From Pseudoduganella namucuonensis (GTDB taxonomy: Bacteria; Pseudomonadota; Gammaproteobacteria; Burkholderiales; Burkholderiaceae_D), in the NCBI RefSeq assembly GCF_900116645.1, contig NZ_FPBO01000006.1:186001-250000 (forward strand): 64,000 nucleotides of DNA. The letters run 5' to 3'. Below are positions 37,116-45,629 of this stretch, in pieces. The translations under genes and the position numbers were made by a program. The notes beneath the pieces are model-generated. The model saw only the letters and a list, made by a program, of their open reading frames with translations, did not search any database and had not been told where the DNA came from. Position 1 is the first letter of the stretch. Each line of letters begins with the position of its first letter.

Positions 37116-38422
37116 TAGCCGATGCCTTGCGCAAGCTGGAGCTGGACGCGGTCCCGATGGCCACCCCGACCGGGCGGCTGGTGGGCGCGCAGGGCTTGCT
37201 GCTGGAGGCGGTCGGCTGCCCGCTGCACACCGGCCAGCGTTGCCAGATAGAAATGGTCACCGGCGAGTGGCTGGACGCGCAAGTGGTCGGTTTCCGCGAA
37301 AAAGTGTCCTACCTGATGCCGTTCAAGAAGGCCATCGGCCTGCAGACCGGCGCCCGGGTGCTGCCCTGTCCCGAAAAGATCAACCTCACCATCGGTCCCG
37401 GCTGGCTGGGCCGCATGGTCAACGGCCTGGGCGAGCCGCTCGACGGCCTGGGCAAGCTGGGCGGCGACTTCCCGCTCGACTACACGCCGCCGCGCGTGCA
37501 TCCGCTGCGCAAGAAACCGGTGACCGAGCCGCTGGACGTGGGCGTGCGCGCCATCAATTCCATGCTGACCCTGGGCAAGGGCCAGCGCGTGGGCCTGATG
37601 GCCGGCTCCGGCGTCGGCAAGTCCGTGCTGCTGGGCCTGATGACGCGCCAGACCGTGGCCGACGTGGTGGTGGTCGGCCTGATCGGCGAGCGTTCGCGCG
37701 AGGTGCGCGAGTTCGTCGACATGTCGCTCGGCCCCGAGGGCCTGCGCAAGGCGGTGCTGGTGATCGCCCCGGCCGACGAGTCGCCGCTGATGCGCATCAT
37801 GGCGACCGAGTTGTGCCACTCGATCGCCGCCCATTACCGCGACCAGGGCAAGAACGTGCTGCTGCTGGTGGACTCGCTGACGCGCTACGCGATGGCGCTG
37901 CGCGAGCAGGCGCTGGCGCTGGGCGAGCCGCCGGCCACCAAGGGCTATCCGCCGTCGGTGTTCTCGAACCTGCCGCAACTGGTGGAATCGGCCGGCAACG
38001 GCGAGAACCCGGCCGGCAGCATGAGCGCCATCTACACCGTGCTGGCCGAGGGCGACGACCAGCAAGACCCCATCGTCGACACCGCGCGCGCCATCCTGGA
38101 CGGCCACATCGTGCTCACGCGCGAGCTGGCCGAGCGCGGCCACTACCCCGCCATCGACGTGGGCGCCTCGATCAGCCGCTGCATGAACCAGATCATCAGC
38201 AAGGAGCACATGCTGGCGGCGCGCGGCTTGAAATCGTCGATGGCGCGCCACGACCGGGTGCGCGACCTGATCCCGCTGGGCGCCTACGTGCCCGGCGCCG
38301 ACCCGGTGACCGACAAGGCGGTCGGCCTGCATCCCCACATCGAGGAATTCCTGTGCCAGGGCGTGAAGGAAGCGGCGCCCTACGCACCGTGCGTCGCGAC
38401 TCTTGAAAGGCTGATGGCATGA
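37112..38422 (+). CDS. fliI: Flagellum-specific ATPase FliI
   Basis: The product has 436 residues. Walker A GSGVGKS is at residues 165-171, Walker B is in VLLLVDSLTRYAMALREQ, and the C-terminal region (CQGVKEAAPYAPCVATLERL) is normal. It is an F1-like hexameric ATPase that unfolds and releases export cargo. It overlaps fliH and fliJ by 4 bp each, so stoichiometry is probably fixed by coupled translation. Confidence 0.96.
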   Translation: MIADALRKLELDAVPMATPTGRLVGAQGLLLEAVGCPLHTGQRCQIEMVTGEWLDAQVVGFREKVSYLMPFKKAIGLQTGARVLPCPEKINLTIGPGWLGRMVNGLGEPLDGLGKLGGDFPLDYTPPRVHPLRKKPVTEPLDVGVRAINSMLTLGKGQRVGLMAGSGVGKSVLLGLMTRQTVADVVVVGLIGERSREVREFVDMSLGPEGLRKAVLVIAPADESPLMRIMATELCHSIAAHYRDQGKNVLLLVDSLTRYAMALREQALALGEPPATKGYPPSVFSNLPQLVESAGNGENPAGSMSAIYTVLAEGDDQQDPIVDTARAILDGHIVLTRELAERGHYPAIDVGASISRCMNQIISKEHMLAARGLKSSMARHDRVRDLIPLGAYVPGADPVTDKAVGLHPHIEEFLCQGVKEAAPYAPCVATLERLMA

Positions 38423-38856
38423 CCCAGAGCAAGCACATGATCCGCAACCTGTCCACCCTGGTCGAGCTGCGCTCCACCGAGGTCGAACGCCTGCAGACCG
38501 AGATGGCGGCCAAGAAAAGCCTGCAGGAACGCTACCAGAAGAACCTGGACCGGCTCAACGGCCTGTGCCAGGCCAGCGGCGCCAGCGGCAAGCTGCCGCT
38601 GGCGCTGGCGTCCAACTGCGGCGATTACAAGCAGGCCGTGATGCAAATGGCCGACAGCCACCGCCTCGACCTGTCGATGCACGAGGCGGACATGGCGGTG
38701 TCGCAGCGCGCGCTGAACGCGGCCTACGTCAAGCGCGAGGTGCTGGACAACGTGCTGCAGAAGAAACAGCAGGCGGTGGTGAAGGAAGGCAACCGCCTGG
38801 AACGCAAGCAACATGACGAACTGGCAACGCAACTGTGGTTGCGCGGCCAAAAATAG
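38419..38856 (+). CDS. fliJ: Flagellar export stalk protein FliJ
   Basis: The product has 145 residues, nearly all helical with heptad character and rich in Lys, Glu and Gln (LSTLVELRSTEVERLQTEMA, NVLQKKQQAVVKEGNRLERK). This fits the antiparallel coiled coil of FliJ, which sits in the FliI hexamer like the gamma subunit of F1. Assignment rests on position after fliI plus the coiled coil. It ends the fliEFGHIJ operon. Confidence 0.86.
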   Translation: MTQSKHMIRNLSTLVELRSTEVERLQTEMAAKKSLQERYQKNLDRLNGLCQASGASGKLPLALASNCGDYKQAVMQMADSHRLDLSMHEADMAVSQRALNAAYVKREVLDNVLQKKQQAVVKEGNRLERKQHDELATQLWLRGQK

Positions 38857-38898
38857 CACGCGATAGCCACATTTTTTGAATCGGCAGCCAGGATTTCA

Positions 38899-38925
38899 TA
38901 AGGATGATGCGGCGGTCGCCTATTA
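38899..38925 (+). promoter_or_regulatory. Sigma-28 (FliA)-type promoter upstream of fliD
   Basis: TAAG at 38899-38902, exactly 15 bases, then GCCTATTA at 38918-38925, against the consensus TAAA-N15-GCCGATAA: 3 of 4 and 6 of 8 matches. It is 38 bp before the fliD ATG, in the only gap between fliJ and the late operon. The sigma factor itself is encoded in the operon this would drive, giving positive feedback. Confidence 0.6.
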
Positions 38926-38963
38926 CTTAGGTACACTTCCCATACTTTCCTCGGAGCACGAAA

Positions 38964-40352
38964 ATGGCAACGACCACCACTTACGATCCCGCCACCAGCG
39001 CCACCCAGCTGGCGACCGCGTACACGTCGGGCCGCCAGGCCATGCTGACGGCGCAGGCCAACCGCACGCAAGCGACCGGCACCGCGTTGACCAAGCTGAA
39101 CTCGGCGATGAGCACCTTCGAATCCAGCCTGGCGACGCTGAGCGCGCAGAAGAGCATGGTGAGCAACTCGGCCACGTTCAGCTCCGCGGTCGGCACCGCC
39201 ACGGCCGGCCCGAGCGCCGCCGCCGGCGTGTACAGCTTCTATGTCGAGACGCTGGCCACGGCCGGCCAGGTCGCCTACGGCGGCGTCACCGACACCTCGG
39301 CCGCCGGCAGCGGCAGCCTGAACGTGATGCTGGCCGACGGCAGCAATTTCAACGTCAACCTGACCAACGCCGACAAGGACATGGACGGCACCCTGACGGC
39401 GCAGGAGATCGCCACCGCCATCAACGTCGCGGCCGACAACGGCTCGCGCGTGACCGCCTCCACCCTGACCCTGAACGGCGAGCCGACCCTGGTGCTGAGC
39501 TCGGTCGACACCGGCGCCGACAACGCCGTCTCGCTGGACACCGGCAACGTCACCAACGCCGCGCTGAAGGCCATGCTGGACGACGCCAGCAAGCAGACCA
39601 CGCTGTCGGCGGCGCAGGACGCGGTGGTGTGGTTCGGCCCGCAAGGCACCGGCACCCGCATGCAACAGGCCTCCAACACCTTCGACGTGGTGGACGACGT
39701 GAAAATCACCTTCACCCAGGCGCAGGCGCCCGCCGCGGCGCCGGTCACCGTCACCGTCGGGCTCGACAGCAGCGCGACCCAGGCCAATGTGCAGTCCTTC
39801 GTCGACTCGTACAACGAGCTGAGCAAGGTGCTGGCCGACCTGACCGCCTCCGGCGACCCGGCCTCCGGCAAGGCGGCCGGCCCGTTCGCCCACGATTCCG
39901 GCCTGATCGCCCTGCGCAACCGCCTGACCGGCACGCTGCGCCAGCTGTCCGGCGACCAGAGCCTGCCCACCTTCGGCATCACCGCCCAGCGCGACGGTTC
40001 GCTGGCGCTGGACGGCGCCCGCCTGAAAAAAGCCATCGCCACCCACCCGGACACGCTGGACAAGATCTTCGGCAGCGCCAGCGCCAACGCCCCGAGCGGC
40101 GTGCTGGGCGGCCTGGACAAGCTGATGAACCAGTGGACCAGCAGCGTCGACGGCCAGATCACCCAGCGCAAGAGCTCGGTGTCCAAGATGCAGATTTCGC
40201 TGATGGACCGCCAGGCCACGCTGGACGAGCAGTACAACAGCGCCTACAAGCGCTACCTGACCCAGTTTTCCTCGCTGCAATCGCTGCAGAACCAGATGAC
40301 GCAGAACACCGGCCTGTTCGACGCCATGTTCAGCAGCGGCGAGGATTCCTAA
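38964..40352 (+). CDS. fliD: Flagellar filament cap protein FliD
   Basis: The product has 462 residues. The N- and C-terminal helical regions that anchor the cap are recognisable (ATAYTSGRQAMLTAQANRTQ; the end has MDRQATLDEQYNSAYKRYL and FSSLQSLQNQMTQNTGLFDA). The middle is Thr/Ala-rich beta structure with a Flg_hook_2-type repeat (NVMLADGSNFNVNLTN). It caps the growing filament and helps fold flagellin. It is the first gene of the lafB-to-lafU-like block and lies behind a sigma-28-type promoter. Confidence 0.92.
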   Translation: MATTTTYDPATSATQLATAYTSGRQAMLTAQANRTQATGTALTKLNSAMSTFESSLATLSAQKSMVSNSATFSSAVGTATAGPSAAAGVYSFYVETLATAGQVAYGGVTDTSAAGSGSLNVMLADGSNFNVNLTNADKDMDGTLTAQEIATAINVAADNGSRVTASTLTLNGEPTLVLSSVDTGADNAVSLDTGNVTNAALKAMLDDASKQTTLSAAQDAVVWFGPQGTGTRMQQASNTFDVVDDVKITFTQAQAPAAAPVTVTVGLDSSATQANVQSFVDSYNELSKVLADLTASGDPASGKAAGPFAHDSGLIALRNRLTGTLRQLSGDQSLPTFGITAQRDGSLALDGARLKKAIATHPDTLDKIFGSASANAPSGVLGGLDKLMNQWTSSVDGQITQRKSSVSKMQISLMDRQATLDEQYNSAYKRYLTQFSSLQSLQNQMTQNTGLFDAMFSSGEDS

Positions 40353-40396
40353 ATTGAACCCGGCGCGGGGTTCCCGCCCCACATGGAAGAGACACG

Positions 40397-40786
40397 ATGA
40401 TGAACCAGGAAGCCTATAGCAATTACCACTCCGTCAACCTCGACGCGCAGACCGCCCGCGCCTCGCCGGTGGAGCTGGTGCTGGTGCTCACCGACGGCCT
40501 GCTCGAGGAGCTGGCGCGGGCGCGCGGCCATATCATCGGCCGCCGCTACGAGCTCAAGGCCCGCAGCCTGAACAAGTGCACCGAGATCATCAACGGTCTG
40601 TCCAGCTCGCTCGACTTCGAGCAGGGCGGGGACATCGTCGCCAACCTGGGCCGGCTGTACGACTACTGCGTGGCGCGCCTGTACCGCGCCGGCGTGGACA
40701 TGGAACCGGCCATCATCGACGAGGTGAGCGGCCTGCTGACGACCATCAAGCAGGGCTGGCTGGGAGTGCAGGCCAAGAATGGATAG
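40397..40786 (+). CDS. fliS: Flagellin export chaperone FliS
   Basis: The product has 129 residues. The four-helix FliS fold is clear: NYHSVNLDAQTARASPVELV, LVLTDGLLEELARARGHI, ARSLNKCTEIINGLSSSLDF, NLGRLYDYCVARLYRAGVDM. It binds the C-terminus of flagellin to prevent early polymerisation. It overlaps the next gene by 8 bp. This is the lafC position of lateral systems. Confidence 0.94.
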   Translation: MMNQEAYSNYHSVNLDAQTARASPVELVLVLTDGLLEELARARGHIIGRRYELKARSLNKCTEIINGLSSSLDFEQGGDIVANLGRLYDYCVARLYRAGVDMEPAIIDEVSGLLTTIKQGWLGVQAKNG

Positions 40787-41096
40787 GGAACAATCCTTGC
40801 TGCAGCTGGGGCAAAAAATGAGCGCCGCCACCGCCTCCTCCGACTGGAAGGCGCTGGCGGCGATTAACACGTTAATGGCGTCCTCGCTGCCGGCCATGGC
40901 GGCGCAGGGGCCGTGGACGCCGGCCGAGCGCGCCGCGCTGGCCACCCTGCGCCAACTGCACCTGCAAGCCCTGCAACACACGCGCAACACCAGCCACGAG
41001 CTGGGCAAGCATCTGAGCGACATGCAAGCCAACAAGGAAGGCTGGCTGGCCTACGCGCTCACCAATGAAACCGCCGCAACCGGAACTCCCGCATGA
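40779..41096 (+). CDS. Small FliT-like (LafD position) flagellar chaperone
   Basis: The product has 105 residues, helical, without known catalytic motifs (LLQLGQKMSAATASSDWKAL, LRQLHLQALQHTRNTSHELG). It lies between fliS and fliK, overlapping both, exactly where lateral loci carry lafD/fliT. FliT binds FliD and regulates its export. The sequence alone is too short and divergent to prove this; the call is contextual. Confidence 0.6.
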   Translation: MDREQSLLQLGQKMSAATASSDWKALAAINTLMASSLPAMAAQGPWTPAERAALATLRQLHLQALQHTRNTSHELGKHLSDMQANKEGWLAYALTNETAATGTPA

Positions 41097-43426
41097 CTAT
41101 GATTTCGAATCCCGCGCCGGCCGCCCCGGCCCTGACGCCCGCCACCCAGCCGCTGTCGCTGGTGGCCGGCGCGGACCAGGCGGCGGGCGGGCAGCCCGCC
41201 GCCCCGTCGCCCTTCGCGCGCCTGCTGGACCCGGCCGCCGCCCCGGCGCCCGCCGCCGACGGCGACGCTCCGGCCGCCGCCGCGCCCGATGAGGACAGCG
41301 CAGGCGCCGGCGACACCGGCCTGTCCGCCATGGCCGCCATGCTGTTCGCACCGGCGCCCTCCCCCGTTTCCATCGCCGCGCTCGCCAACCAGGGCGGCCA
41401 GGGCGCCGCAGCGCGCGCCGACGGCATCGCCATCACCGGCGCGGGCGCCATCGCCTCGCCGCAAGCGGCCGGCGCGCAGGCGTTCGCCGGCACGGCCGCG
41501 CCTGGCGCCGGCGCGGCCCTGTCCGCGCCCACCGGAGCGCCCCGGGCCGCCATGACGCCGGCCGGCGCCATCGCACCCGGCGGCGCGCCGCAAGCGCCGG
41601 ACGCCGCCGGCCTGTCCGCCGGCGCGCAAGCCGCCGCGCCTTATGGCACCACCACCACCGCGCCCGGCGCCGCGCCGCTGACAACGGCCGCCACCGCCGC
41701 GCCGACCGCCGCATCCATGGCGGCGGGCCCGGCCGCGCCAACGAACGCGCCGCTGGCCGCCGGCACCGCGGCGCCAAGCGGCGCGCCAGGCTTCGTCTCG
41801 GCGCCCACCGGCGCCCCGGCCGCCGCCGGCACCACCGCTCCCGGCAACGCCCCATGGGCGGCCGCGGGCACCGCCGCGCCGACCGCCGTTACCGGCGTGT
41901 CATCGACCATCGGAACACCCACGGGCCCCGGAGCGTCCTCGGCCATCGGCTCATCGCTGGCCGCCGGCTCATCCTCGGCCGCGGGCTCATCCTCGCCGAC
42001 CGGCGCACCGGCCTTTGCCGGCACGACATCCCCGACCGGCGCGCCGCTGGCCGCCGCCGGCACAGCCGCGCCTGGCAACGCGCCAACGGGCGCCGCTCCG
42101 ACCAGCGCCCCGTTCGCCGGCACCGGCACGGCCGCCCCGACCGCCGCCGCGCGCGCCGCCTCGGGCATGGCCCCGACCGGCGCGCCGCTGGCCGCCTCGG
42201 CCGCCACGACCAACGCACTGTCCGGCTCAACCTCGTCGACCGGCGCCCTCCTGTACGGTTCGGCCGCGCCTACCGGCGCGCCCCTGCACGGTTCGGCGGC
42301 GCCGACCGGAACGCCGCTGACCGCGGCCGGCTCCGCCGCGCCTACCGGCGCGCCACGCGCCTCGACCACAGCCTATCCATACACGACCGGCGCCGCCGCC
42401 CCGGCGGGCGCCCCGCTGTCCGCCGCCGCCTTGGCCGCGGCCTCCTATTCCGCGACCGGCGCCAATGCCGCGGGCGGCGCGCCGGCCACCGGCGCGTCCG
42501 ACGAGGCCGCCGCCGCGCAAACGCAACCGGCCGGCTGGCTGGCGCCGTCCGCGCTGCCCTCGGCCGCGCCCGCCAACGCGGCGGCCGCCGCCGCGCTGGC
42601 CCGCAACGCCGTGCAAGGCGCGCGCGATAGCAACGCCCCCGCGGCCCCATCGCCGTTCCCCGCGGACGCCTCCGCCAGCCCGTCGGCCGCGCCGCAACCG
42701 GCGCTGTCGCCGGCCGTGTCCCCGGCCGCCAACAGCGCCATGCAGCTGGCGGCGGACCAGCTGCTGCAAGCCCAGCGCCCCACCGCCGCGCTGCGCGGCG
42801 ACGGCGCCACCACCTTCAGCGCCGCCACGCTGGCTGCGGCGGCCGCCCCCGGCGCCGGCAACGCCAGCCTGGCCGCCGGCGGCGAATCGGCGCCGGTCCA
42901 CTTCGCGCCACTGAGCCAGCTCAACCTGAACGCGGCCAGCGGCGCCGTCCAGCAGGCCGCCAACGGCCTGGCCGGCGCGGACACCGTGCGCCTGGACGGC
43001 TCCCCCGAACAATGGCAGCAGCCGCTGCGTGCCGCCCTGGGCGACCGCCTGCAGCTGCAACTGCAACGCAACAACGACCACGCGCTGATCACGCTGGAAC
43101 CGCCCAACATGGGCCGTATCGAGATTTCGATCCGCCACACGGCGGGCGCCCTGCAGGTGAACCTGTCGGCCACCAATAGCGAAGTGCTGCGCCAGCTCAA
43201 CACCATCGGCGACAGCGTGCGCCAGGACCTGTCGCAGCGCAGCTTCACCGACGTCGCGGTGACCGTCTCCGCCTCGGCCGGACGCGGCGCGGGCCAGTCG
43301 CTGGCCGATGGCGGCGGCGGCCGCCAGCAGGAGCGCGAGCAGGCACAAGAGCAGCAGCGCGGCCCGGGCCGCGCGCTGTCCGAGGGCGAGCAGCCCTCTT
43401 CCACCTTTGCGATGATGCGGGAGTAA
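41093..43426 (+). CDS. fliK: Flagellar hook-length control protein FliK, repeat-expanded
   Basis: The product has 777 residues, much longer than typical FliK (about 400). The C-terminal switch domain is normal (QLQLQRNNDHALITLEPPNM, GRIEISIRHTAGALQVNLSA, then LRQLNTIGDSVRQDLS). The N-terminal two thirds is Ala/Pro/Thr/Gly-rich, with a repeat region of PTGAP-type units at about residues 150-460. In known systems FliK length correlates with hook length and its C-domain acts on FlhB. It overlaps the fliT-like gene by 4 bp. A second FliK-type protein is encoded at 25376-26332. Confidence 0.9.
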   Translation: MTMISNPAPAAPALTPATQPLSLVAGADQAAGGQPAAPSPFARLLDPAAAPAPAADGDAPAAAAPDEDSAGAGDTGLSAMAAMLFAPAPSPVSIAALANQGGQGAAARADGIAITGAGAIASPQAAGAQAFAGTAAPGAGAALSAPTGAPRAAMTPAGAIAPGGAPQAPDAAGLSAGAQAAAPYGTTTTAPGAAPLTTAATAAPTAASMAAGPAAPTNAPLAAGTAAPSGAPGFVSAPTGAPAAAGTTAPGNAPWAAAGTAAPTAVTGVSSTIGTPTGPGASSAIGSSLAAGSSSAAGSSSPTGAPAFAGTTSPTGAPLAAAGTAAPGNAPTGAAPTSAPFAGTGTAAPTAAARAASGMAPTGAPLAASAATTNALSGSTSSTGALLYGSAAPTGAPLHGSAAPTGTPLTAAGSAAPTGAPRASTTAYPYTTGAAAPAGAPLSAAALAAASYSATGANAAGGAPATGASDEAAAAQTQPAGWLAPSALPSAAPANAAAAAALARNAVQGARDSNAPAAPSPFPADASASPSAAPQPALSPAVSPAANSAMQLAADQLLQAQRPTAALRGDGATTFSAATLAAAAAPGAGNASLAAGGESAPVHFAPLSQLNLNAASGAVQQAANGLAGADTVRLDGSPEQWQQPLRAALGDRLQLQLQRNNDHALITLEPPNMGRIEISIRHTAGALQVNLSATNSEVLRQLNTIGDSVRQDLSQRSFTDVAVTVSASAGRGAGQSLADGGGGRQQEREQAQEQQRGPGRALSEGEQPSSTFAMMRE
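41540..42470 (+). repeat. Degenerate tandem repeats in fliK (APTGAPLAA units)
   Basis: The encoded protein repeats units such as APTGAPLAAGTAAP, SPTGAPAFAG, APGNAP and APTGAPLHGSA about every 10-14 residues, for roughly 300 residues. The DNA shows matching GCGCCSACCGGCGCGCC-like blocks with many substitutions. Boundaries are approximate. Such tracts are prone to length change by slippage or recombination. Confidence 0.8.
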
Positions 43427-43433
43427 CGGATAG

Positions 43434-43910
43434 ATGAATAAAAAACTGGTGATAGCTTTGGTGGGCGTTCTGCTGCTGGGCGCGGGTGTGGCCGGCGGCG
43501 CGGTGTGGTACCTGGGCAAGCAGTCCGCCGCCACGGAAGGCAAGGGCGGCAAGGAGGTCAAGCACGAGGAAGCCAAAGCGGCCGATGCCGAGCCGCCCAA
43601 ATACATCACAGTCGAGAAGGTGATCGTCATGCTGCGCCGCAGCGAGGGCGAGAGCGTGACCCACTATCTGTCGGCCGACCTGGTGATCGCCACCACGGCC
43701 AAGCAGGAAAAGGAATGCAAGGAACACCTGCCGCTGCTGCGCAGCGTGGCGGTCAAGGCGCTGTCGGCGCTGCCGATGGCGAAGGCGTCGACCATGTCGA
43801 TCGACCAGTTCGCCGAGGAATTGAACAAGGCCTTCGACGAGACTTATGCGAAAGACAAGCGCGAGCGGCCTTTCAACGAAGTCATGATCGGGAAGCTGAT
43901 CCTGGAGTGA
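43434..43910 (+). CDS. fliL: Flagellar basal body-associated protein FliL
   Basis: The product has 158 residues. It has one N-terminal membrane helix (LVIALVGVLLLGAGVAGGAV), a Lys/Glu-rich linker (GKGGKEVKHEEAKAADAE), and the periplasmic FliL domain (HYLSADLVIATTAKQEKECK, ending with NEVMIGKLILE). It supports the stator-rotor interface. It sits between fliK and fliA, the lafF position. Confidence 0.92.
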   Translation: MNKKLVIALVGVLLLGAGVAGGAVWYLGKQSAATEGKGGKEVKHEEAKAADAEPPKYITVEKVIVMLRRSEGESVTHYLSADLVIATTAKQEKECKEHLPLLRSVAVKALSALPMAKASTMSIDQFAEELNKAFDETYAKDKRERPFNEVMIGKLILE

Positions 43911-43916
43911 TGCCAA

Positions 43917-44675
43917 ATGAATGGGGCGGGCATGGCCTATAAAGAGCAATACGGGGACAGTTACGGCGAGGGCTACGGCGAGGCCGGCGGCGCCCCGGCC
44001 ACGCACAGCGTGGCCGACGAGCAGAAGCACCTGCTGTCCTTCGCGCCGCTGGTCAAGCGCATCGTGCGGCAGCTCAATTCGCAGATCGGCGGCGCCATCG
44101 ACCGCGACGACATGGAGCAGATCGGCCTGATGGGGCTGCTGGAGGCGCTGCGCCGCTACGGCGAGCCGGACGCCGCCTTCCCCAGCTACGCCGGGCTGCG
44201 CATCCGCGGCGCCATCCTGGACGAGCTGCGGCGCCAGGACTGGCGCCCGCGCGCCGTGCGCCAGCAAAGCCACAAGCTGCGCGACGCGGTGCGCGAGCTG
44301 ACCCGCAAGCTGGGCCACGAGCCGGACGAGCGTGAAATCCTGGCCCACCTGAAGATCACGCCCGACGAGTACCAGGCCTACCAGCTCGACGAAAGCGCCG
44401 AGCTGCTGGCCAGCTTCGACGAGGTGCTGCAGGACACGCTGGGCGGCGGCTCCGACAGCGCCCCCAACCCGGAGGACCAGCTGATGATACGGCGCAGCCT
44501 GGCGCAGGCGCTGAACGGCCTGGACGAGCGCGAGCAGCGCGTGGTGCAGATGTATTACGAATTCGAACTGAGCTACAAGGAAATCGCGGCCGTGCTGGAC
44601 CTGACCGACGCCCGCGTATGCCAGCTCAACAAAGCGGCGCTGATCAAGATGCGCGCGGTGCTGCAGAGCGCCTGA
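43917..44675 (+). CDS. fliA: Flagellar sigma-28 factor FliA (LafS position)
   Basis: The product has 252 residues. A glycine/tyrosine-rich N-terminal extension (YGDSYGEGYGEAGG) precedes region 2 (LLSFAPLVKRIVRQLNSQIG, MEQIGLMGLLEALRRYG, YAGLRIRGAILDELRRQDWR), region 3, and region 4 (LDEREQRVVQMYYEFELSYK, LTDARVCQLNKAALIKMRAV). It directs transcription of late flagellar genes. Encoded within the flagellar operon next to motA, it is a dedicated sigma like LafS. FlgM at 46674-46952 is its likely inhibitor. Confidence 0.95.
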   Translation: MNGAGMAYKEQYGDSYGEGYGEAGGAPATHSVADEQKHLLSFAPLVKRIVRQLNSQIGGAIDRDDMEQIGLMGLLEALRRYGEPDAAFPSYAGLRIRGAILDELRRQDWRPRAVRQQSHKLRDAVRELTRKLGHEPDEREILAHLKITPDEYQAYQLDESAELLASFDEVLQDTLGGGSDSAPNPEDQLMIRRSLAQALNGLDEREQRVVQMYYEFELSYKEIAAVLDLTDARVCQLNKAALIKMRAVLQSA

Positions 44676-44711
44676 CAAAGACAAGACCATGACGCGGAAA
44701 GGCGTACCATC

Positions 44712-45629
44712 ATGCAGCAACTATTAGGCATTCTCATCGTTTTAGGTAGCGTGTTCGGCGGCTTCTTCATGATGGGCGGGGTGTTCCATCAGATCTGGCA
44801 GCCGATCGAGCTGTTCGTCATCGCCGGCGCCGGCCTGGGCGCGATCGTCATCGGCAATCCGCCGCACGTGCTCAAGGAGATGATGACGCAGCTGAAGAAG
44901 ATCGTGGTGCGCAAGAAATACGATTCCGAGTTCCAGCGCCAGTTGCTGCTGCTGATGTACGAACTGCTGCAACTGGCCGCCGGCGGCCTGAAGGCGCTGG
45001 ACGCGCACGTCGAGGCGCCCAAGGACAGCCCGCTGTTCCAGCGCTATCCGCTGGTGCTGGAGGAGCCCAAGCTGCTCGCCTTCATCGTCGACAACTTCCG
45101 CCTGATGGCCATGGGCAAGATCAACGCGCACGAGCTGGAAGGCGTGCTGGAGCAGGAACTGGAAGCCATCCACGAGGAACTGAACCAGCCGGCCAAGTCG
45201 ATCGGCAAGATCGGCGAGGCGATGCCGGGCTTCGGCATTCTGGCCGCCGTGCTGGGCATCGTGATCACCATGAACACCGTGTCCGAGGGCGCGACCTCGG
45301 GCGAGATCGCCGAGCACGTCGGCGCGGCCATGGTCGGCACCTTCATCGGCATTTTCCTGTGCTACGGCGTGCTGGACCCGATCGCCAACGTGATGAAGCA
45401 GTTGGTCAACCAGGAGGCCTCGAACAAGGAGTGCGTGAAGGTGGTGCTGGTGACGCACGTGGCCGGCAAACCGCCGCTGCTGGCGATCGACGCCGGCCGC
45501 CGCCTGGTGCCGTTGAACATCAAGCCGAGCTTCGCCCAGCTGGAACGCTGGATCACCGAGCTGGAAGGCGGCGACAGCGAGCCGGAAACCACGTCGCGCC
45601 GTGGAGGTGGCCGTGCAAAAGCCGCATAG
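44712..45629 (+). CDS. motA: Flagellar motor stator protein MotA (LafT position)
   Basis: The product has 305 residues with four membrane helices and the cytoplasmic loop. Key segments are VFGGFFMMGGVFHQIWQPIE, the charged loop between helices 2 and 3, and GFGILAAVLGIVITMNTVSE for TM3, containing the conserved proline just before it. It forms the proton-type ion channel with MotB. It starts 36 bp after fliA, and its end overlaps motB by 17 bp. Confidence 0.94.
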   Translation: MQQLLGILIVLGSVFGGFFMMGGVFHQIWQPIELFVIAGAGLGAIVIGNPPHVLKEMMTQLKKIVVRKKYDSEFQRQLLLLMYELLQLAAGGLKALDAHVEAPKDSPLFQRYPLVLEEPKLLAFIVDNFRLMAMGKINAHELEGVLEQELEAIHEELNQPAKSIGKIGEAMPGFGILAAVLGIVITMNTVSEGATSGEIAEHVGAAMVGTFIGIFLCYGVLDPIANVMKQLVNQEASNKECVKVVLVTHVAGKPPLLAIDAGRRLVPLNIKPSFAQLERWITELEGGDSEPETTSRRGGGRAKAA

